Shown in pieces: positions 23,396 to 27,203 of a DNA stretch of 27,203 nt. The position numbers were made by a program, and so were the translations under genes. The DNA lies in assembly GCF_039916245.1 (NCBI RefSeq), contig NZ_JBDSLS010000295.1:1-27203 (forward strand). Reading direction: 5' to 3'. Source of the stretch: Gelidibacter sp039916245 (GTDB lineage: Bacteria > Bacteroidota > Bacteroidia > Flavobacteriales > Flavobacteriaceae). Under the pieces are notes generated by a model. That model was not told the origin of the DNA, made no database searches, and saw nothing but the letters and a program-made list of their open reading frames with translations. Each line of letters starts with the position of its first letter. The stretch's first letter is position 1.

Positions 23396-23734
23396 TTATT
23401 CGTAGCCGCTTTTGATGATCGTTGAGATCATTTTGAACTTCTCGTTGGCTTTGATTGTGTTTTTTGAATTTGCCGGAATGATAATACATTGGCCTGAATT
23501 TAGATTGTAGGTTTTGTCATCCACTAGGATTTCAGCTTTCCCCTCAACGATTTGAATAAAATGATCGAAACGTGAAAGTTTTTCTGTGAGCTGTTCTCCT
23601 TTATCAATAGAAATTACATTTACGTTTCCCGAAGCTTTTTTTATAATGTTTTTCATGACAACACTATTCGGCGCATAGTCATTAATGTCTAAAATGCCAA
23701 AAACCTTTAATTTTTTAAATTCCAGATCTTTCAT
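23396..23734 (-). CDS. Cupin domain protein
   Basis: A 112-residue single-domain cupin. Residues ~45-105 show the expected strands: SRFDHFIQIVEGKAEILVDD (motif 1 region, with only one His), then LNSGQCIIIPANSKNTIKA (motif 2 region). The usual HxH...E metal set is incomplete, so catalysis is doubtful and ligand binding is more likely. It is cytoplasmic, with no signal peptide. It is the first gene of the cupin-PIG-L-GT4 operon, 251 bp downstream of the AraC-type regulator. Small cupins of this kind often act as sugar or metabolite sensors or as sugar-phosphate isomerases; I see no evidence to choose. The start ATG at 23732-23734 is unambiguous. Confidence 0.78.
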   Translation of the reverse strand: MKDLEFKKLKVFGILDINDYAPNSVVMKNIIKKASGNVNVISIDKGEQLTEKLSRFDHFIQIVEGKAEILVDDKTYNLNSGQCIIIPANSKNTIKANEKFKMISTIIKSGYE

Positions 23735-23985
23735 CTTTCTAATTTTAGATGATTTACGCTAGTTGTGAGCCTATCGTCTTTAGTAAGAGCAATATCTAAA
23801 ATTCCAATTTTTAAAGGAATAATCTATTATAACCAATACGTGAAGTGTTATATGTTTCACATATCAATTGGGAGACTATGTTGAAGTCATGTCAATTAAA
23901 AAGACTTTCTACTTAAGATGTTAGGAAGTTAATTGGATAGAAGTGTCATTTTTATCGGAGAGCAAGCATACAATTCACCAGTAAA

Positions 23986-24552
23986 TTAGATGTCTTCTAA
24001 ATTCGTAAGCTTTTGTGTTTTCATGTTTTTAAAAAAGGAAGGCGTAAGACCTGTTATTTTTTTAAATTGACTCGATAAATGGGCTACGCTGCTGTAGTGC
24101 AATTTATAGGATATCTCGGTCAGGCTTAAATCTTCATAAAGCAATAATTCTTTAGCTCTTTCTATCTTGTGATTGATGATGAATTGCTGAATCGTGGTTC
24201 CTTTTACCTCAGAAAAAGTGTTGGCCAAATAGGTATAATCGTACCCGAGCTTTTGACTGATATAATCTGAATAATTTACCGGTGGCAACTCGTCGGAATA
24301 GTGGATCATTTCGATGATGACCACTTTGATTTTTTCAATTAAGATATTTCGCTTATCGTCGAGAAGGTGGAGCCCATATTTTTTTAAATTTCTTTCAAGA
24401 TATTGTATTTGTGAATCACTAAGGTTTTCTGAGATCTCAATGGTTCCAAGATCTATTCTTACGCAGTGTATCCCCATTTTTTGGAGTTCTTGTTTGACTA
24501 CAATTTTGCAGCGCAAACTTACCATATACTTGACATATAAAATCATAGACAT
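23986..24552 (-). CDS. AraC family regulator with degenerate HMA-like N-terminal domain
   Basis: A 188-residue transcription factor from the preferred start. The C-terminal ~100 residues are an AraC-type double HTH: GYDYTYLANTFSEVKGTTIQQFI, then LSLTEISYKLHYSSVAHLSSQFKKITGLTPSFFK. The N-terminal ~70 residues (ILYVKYMVSLRCKIVVKQELQ) have the HMA-like beta-alpha-beta pattern found in a Bacteroidota AraC subfamily. There a CxxC is usual at this place; here it reads SLRC, so one metal-binding cysteine is lost. I chose the ATG at 24550-24552; ATG codons at 24546 and 24570 are alternatives. It is the only transcription factor in the glycan cluster, 251 bp upstream of the cupin gene on the same strand, and may control it. 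The effector is unknown. Confidence 0.85.
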   Translation of the reverse strand: MSMILYVKYMVSLRCKIVVKQELQKMGIHCVRIDLGTIEISENLSDSQIQYLERNLKKYGLHLLDDKRNILIEKIKVVIIEMIHYSDELPPVNYSDYISQKLGYDYTYLANTFSEVKGTTIQQFIINHKIERAKELLLYEDLSLTEISYKLHYSSVAHLSSQFKKITGLTPSFFKNMKTQKLTNLEDI

Positions 24553-24570
24553 TTTTAATATGCCTCTCAA

Positions 24571-25214
24571 ATGTTTTTAAAAATAGAGAAGCTTTTGCAA
24601 TAAATACGTAAAGGACTTTTTCTATTAATCAGATAGGGAACAACTAAGTTAAAGAATGATTATATAAGATGGTAGCTTTTTGCTTTTTATATACAGTTTA
24701 GTAGTAAGATTTATAGGCTATTGGGATTAAAATAGTTTATTTATGAACATAGGTGTGCAGTATTTAATAAAACTAAGTCAAACATGAGCGCTTCAATTGG
24801 GTTTCTGTTGCCTTATGATATGAATTGATTTGATACAGATGGTGCTAGTAAAGCTGAAGGCCACTTAAAATTGGAGGATTATCCTTCCCTGAATTTTTTA
24901 AATCTGTGATATATGTAATGATTTTTAGCTTTTATATAGTAGATCATCGCTGATCATTTCGCAATTTTATAAAGCTGTTTTACTTAAAAGGCTATTGTTT
25001 TTCATCTGCAAAGCAGGATTATAGGATGTGTGAAGTATGGGGTTTAAAATTGAAATATTTTCTTCAACTCATGCATTTACTATTAGGAGCAACCTTCAAG
25101 GTAGAACTTGAAGCTTTTGATTTCACATAAGTTACAGGGCATTCAAAATCTAAATGTTTTAAGAAAACAAGCCCCAACGAGTCGTATTGTTTCATATCTC
25201 TAAAATAAAGTCTG
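24571..25214. other. Intergenic region between AraC gene and manA
   Basis: No gene is visible in these 644 bp between divergent genes. A 7-bp inverted repeat CTTCAAG/CTTGAAG with a 6-nt loop lies at 25094-25113, about 100 bp before manA. A TTCAC-ATAA-GTTAC partial match to the dyad of the sulfur operons lies at 25122-25135, but without a -7 box at the right distance. Both strands should start transcripts here, yet no promoter is convincing. Confidence 0.45.
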
Positions 25215-26204
25215 ATGAGCACTCAAATTTATCCTTTAAAATTCGAACCCATTTATCAATATCGCATCTGGGGGGGCAGAAAGTTGGAGCATTTGCTTTC
25301 AAAGCCACTTCCCGAAAATGAACCCGTAGGTGAAGCCTGGATATTAAGCGATCGAAAGGATCACTCGACTCAAGTGTCGGGAGGCAACCTGAAAGGCTTA
25401 ACCCTTACGAATTTGATGGCTGATTTTCGTTACGAGATTATGGGTAAGCTTGGCTATCATTTTGAACATTTTCCATTATTGCTAAAGTTTTTAGACTGTA
25501 AAGAGGTGCTCTCAGTGCAGGTCCATCCTTCCGATGATCAAAAAGAATACATTCCTCAAGGTGATTTGGGAAAAACTGAAGCTTGGGTGGTTTTGGAAAC
25601 GAGTGAGGACAGCCGCATTTATGCTGGTTTAAAAAAAGGAACTACTAAAGAGAATCTTGTTGAATCCATCCAAAACAAATCGGTAGCCGATAGACTCCAC
25701 AGTTTTGTGCCTAAAAAAGATGATGCGGTATTTATCCATTCCGGAACCGTTCACACGCTTGGCGGAACTGTAGTTTTTGAGGTTCAAGAAAACAGTGATG
25801 TCACGTTTCGTCTTTATGACTGGGACAGAACCGATCCAAAAACTGGAGAACCACGTGAGCTTCAAGTAGAAAAGGCGCTGGCTTGTATTGATTTCAAACA
25901 AGTTGATATAGGCCCTGTAATTCCTGAGAAAAGTAAAGACATGAAAAATGCCGAAAAACTTTTCGATAATGAGCATTTTAAATTGTGGCGAATTAAAAGC
26001 GAATCAGAGTTTACCGTTGGCTTTAAAGATGAACCTGCTATTTTGGTTTGCACCGAAGGACAAGGGATGATGAAGTACAACGATGCAGACTATACAATCA
26101 GTAAAGGAGAGGTCGTGCTATTGCCAGCAATTATTGGACTTCTCGACCTTCATCCAGAACAGGAAATAACCTTGCTTCAAATCGCTATTCCAGACAGGAA
26201 ATGA
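25215..26204 (+). CDS. manA: Mannose-6-phosphate isomerase, class I
   Basis: A 329-residue cytoplasmic zinc enzyme interconverting mannose 6-phosphate and fructose 6-phosphate. The type I PMI landmarks are WGGRKLEHLL (19-28), GEAWILSDR (39-47), and the zinc ligands Q102 and H104 in SVQVHPSDD, E122 in GKTEAW and H180 in HSGTVHTLGG. The C-terminal cupin domain is shortened as in the approximately 320-residue Gram-positive/Bacteroidota form. The ATG at 25215 gives the standard start MSTQIYPLKFEPI. Next come a phosphomannomutase-like HAD protein (116 bp) and a GH130 gene, so the three form a mannose-handling operon. It would feed mannose released from the GH130 product into glycolysis, or supply Man-6-P for GDP-mannose. 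Confidence 0.95.
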   Translation: MSTQIYPLKFEPIYQYRIWGGRKLEHLLSKPLPENEPVGEAWILSDRKDHSTQVSGGNLKGLTLTNLMADFRYEIMGKLGYHFEHFPLLLKFLDCKEVLSVQVHPSDDQKEYIPQGDLGKTEAWVVLETSEDSRIYAGLKKGTTKENLVESIQNKSVADRLHSFVPKKDDAVFIHSGTVHTLGGTVVFEVQENSDVTFRLYDWDRTDPKTGEPRELQVEKALACIDFKQVDIGPVIPEKSKDMKNAEKLFDNEHFKLWRIKSESEFTVGFKDEPAILVCTEGQGMMKYNDADYTISKGEVVLLPAIIGLLDLHPEQEITLLQIAIPDRK

Positions 26205-26320
26205 ATTAAATTATGAAATGCCACGTTGAGATTTTTCAAAACCATAAAAATGTTTAATCTGGGCATTCCAGCTGGCTACCTGACGGGCAAGTTTTTCTGT
26301 TTCTCAAATACTTCTTACAG

Positions 26321-27079
26321 ATGAAAAAATTAATTGTATTCGATTTGGACGGTACTTTGGCAAAAAGCAAATCTGCTATTGACAAGGAAATGGCCAAACT
26401 TTTAAAGGAATTACTTGATGTGGCACAGGTGTCTATCATATCAGGAGGGGATTGGCCTCAATTTGAGAAACAGGTTTTGAGTCATTTGCCCAAAAGAGCA
26501 AAACTCATGAAGCTAATGATTCTTCCCACTTGCGGGACTAAGTTTTACAGATATACCGAAGGTTGGGATGAGTTATATGAAGAGAATTTTACTGCTGCTG
26601 AAAGAAAGAAAATACTTACAAATTTAAAAGCTGCCATTGACGATGCACATCTTGAAATCAAAAAAACTTGGGGAGAGCAAATCGAAGATCGCGGCAGCCA
26701 GATTACCTTTTCGGCCTTGGGTCAAGAGGCTCCGCTTGAGGCAAAAAAAGGTTGGGATGATGATTTCGCAAAACGCAAAAAAATGGTAGAACCTCTGAAA
26801 AAGTCACTAAAAGAATTTTCAATTGGGATGGGAGGAACGACTTCCATTGATATTGTGAAACCTGGGATTGACAAGGCGTATGGAATACAAAAACTTAAGG
26901 AGATTTTGGATTTTGATATTTCTGAAATGCTCTTTATTGGAGATGCCCTATTTGAAGGAGGAAATGATTATCCCGCCAGAAAAACTGGTGTGGACTGTAT
27001 TCAGGTCAGGGATGATGAAGAAACCAAAAGGATAATAGAAACCATTATTGCGTGTTCAAGTGACAAACCTAAAAACTAA
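26321..27079 (+). CDS. HAD-IIB phosphomannomutase-like protein (eukaryote-type PMM)
   Basis: A 252-residue HAD superfamily protein of the Cof/IIB type. Motif I is FDLDGTLA (D8 nucleophile, D10), motif II is SIISGGDW (from ~S38), and the cap region contains IEDRGSQITFSALGQ (121-135), close to eukaryotic PMM. Motif III is GIDKAYGI (K185), and motif IV is FIGDALFEGGNDYPA (D208, N215, D216). Eukaryotic-type phosphomannomutases interconvert Man-6-P and Man-1-P by this fold; a plain sugar phosphatase is the main alternative. It is cytoplasmic and lies 116 bp after manA and 5 bp before a GH130 gene. A Man-1-P-producing phosphorylase next to a mutase and an isomerase makes a complete salvage route, which favours mutase over phosphatase. 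Confidence 0.85.
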   Translation: MKKLIVFDLDGTLAKSKSAIDKEMAKLLKELLDVAQVSIISGGDWPQFEKQVLSHLPKRAKLMKLMILPTCGTKFYRYTEGWDELYEENFTAAERKKILTNLKAAIDDAHLEIKKTWGEQIEDRGSQITFSALGQEAPLEAKKGWDDDFAKRKKMVEPLKKSLKEFSIGMGGTTSIDIVKPGIDKAYGIQKLKEILDFDISEMLFIGDALFEGGNDYPARKTGVDCIQVRDDEETKRIIETIIACSSDKPKN

Positions 27080-27084
27080 AATCT

Positions 27085-27203
27085 ATGATTCCATTTAAAT
27101 TACACCGCATTTGTACGCTAATGACGCCCGAAGTTGGAAATGAAATGGAAGTTGAAGGTGTGCTCAATCCTGCGGTAACACGCGGGCCTGATGGAGCGCT
27201 TTA
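27085..27203 (+). CDS. GH130 family protein, 5' end only
   Basis: Only 39 codons are in the window. The N-terminus reads IPFKLHRICTLMTPEVGN, then VLNPAVTRGPDGAL, the NPxxTRGPDG blade-1 signature of GH130 phosphorylases and mannosidases. It begins 5 bp after the phosphomannomutase-like gene and is plainly co-transcribed with it. Unlike the first GH130 protein in the window, it lacks the long N-terminal extension, so it belongs to a different, more standard subgroup. The substrate is not predictable from this fragment. Confidence 0.85.
   Translation, partial: MIPFKLHRICTLMTPEVGNEMEVEGVLNPAVTRGPDGAL

Noticed and set aside
25122..25135. Partial dyad TTCACATAAGTTAC upstream of manA
   Set aside because: The left half matches GTAAC poorly, and no TAnnTTTG box lies 21-22 bp downstream, unlike the three accepted sites.
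16237..27203. Polysaccharide utilisation locus
   Set aside because: There is no SusC/SusD pair, no secreted glycosidase and no signal peptides on the enzymes; the cluster looks cytoplasmic.
1..27203. tRNA, rRNA, CRISPR arrays, insertion sequences, phage genes
   Set aside because: I looked on both strands and found no cloverleaf-like sequence, regular short repeat array, transposase or phage motif.

Overview
This window looks like a chromosomal segment from a flavobacterium-type Bacteroidota. The DNA is AT-rich and genes do not depend on visible Shine-Dalgarno sequences. Three promoters carry the Bacteroidota -7 element TAnnTTTG, and proteins such as the Tll0287-like heme lipoprotein, the CstB-like persulfide dioxygenase and the HMA-like/AraC fusion regulator fit that phylum. 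I see no rRNA, tRNA, CRISPR array, insertion sequence or prophage.

Left part (1-13.4 kb): redox and sulfur metabolism. On the minus strand, a TSUP (TauE/SafE) permease precedes a truncated 1-Cys-type peroxiredoxin. A CPA2 cation/proton antiporter with C-terminal Usp-like domains stands alone on the plus strand. A plus-strand operon follows: small secreted protein, DoxX, DsrE-like protein, 5'-nucleotidase/SoxB-like lipoprotein, TlpA thioredoxin. Converging on it is a minus-strand pair: a CstB-like persulfide dioxygenase/rhodanese and an ICMT-like membrane methyltransferase. A lone class I methyltransferase comes next. Then comes a five-gene minus-strand operon: secreted rhodanese, HMA domain, Tll0287-like cytochrome lipoprotein, thioredoxin, TPMT-like methyltransferase. 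Three of these transcription units (TSUP, DoxX/DsrE/SoxB-like, rhodanese) share a dyad GTnACnnnnGTTAC lying 21-22 bp upstream of a perfect TAnnTTTG box. This is the geometry of a class II Crp/Fnr-type activator site and suggests one regulon.

Middle (13.4-16.2 kb): a gene-poor kilobase, then aspartate ammonia-lyase and a 381-bp gap with a strong hairpin.

Right part (16.2 kb to the end): a cytoplasmic mannose/glycan cluster. It holds a GH130 protein, a GT4 fused to an alpha/alpha-toroid domain, a separate six-hairpin glycosidase-like protein, a second GT4 coupled to a PIG-L deacetylase, a cupin, an AraC regulator, class I mannose-6-phosphate isomerase, a eukaryote-like phosphomannomutase (HAD-IIB) and the start of a second GH130 gene. 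None has a visible signal peptide and no SusC/SusD pair is present. The set therefore reads as intracellular synthesis and phosphorolytic recycling of a mannoside (mannoside -> Man-1-P -> Man-6-P -> Fru-6-P) rather than a polysaccharide utilisation locus.

Notable anomalies: an apparent 1-nt homopolymer frameshift separates the DsrE-like protein from its signal peptide, and the HMA-like domain of the AraC regulator has lost one cysteine of its CxxC.
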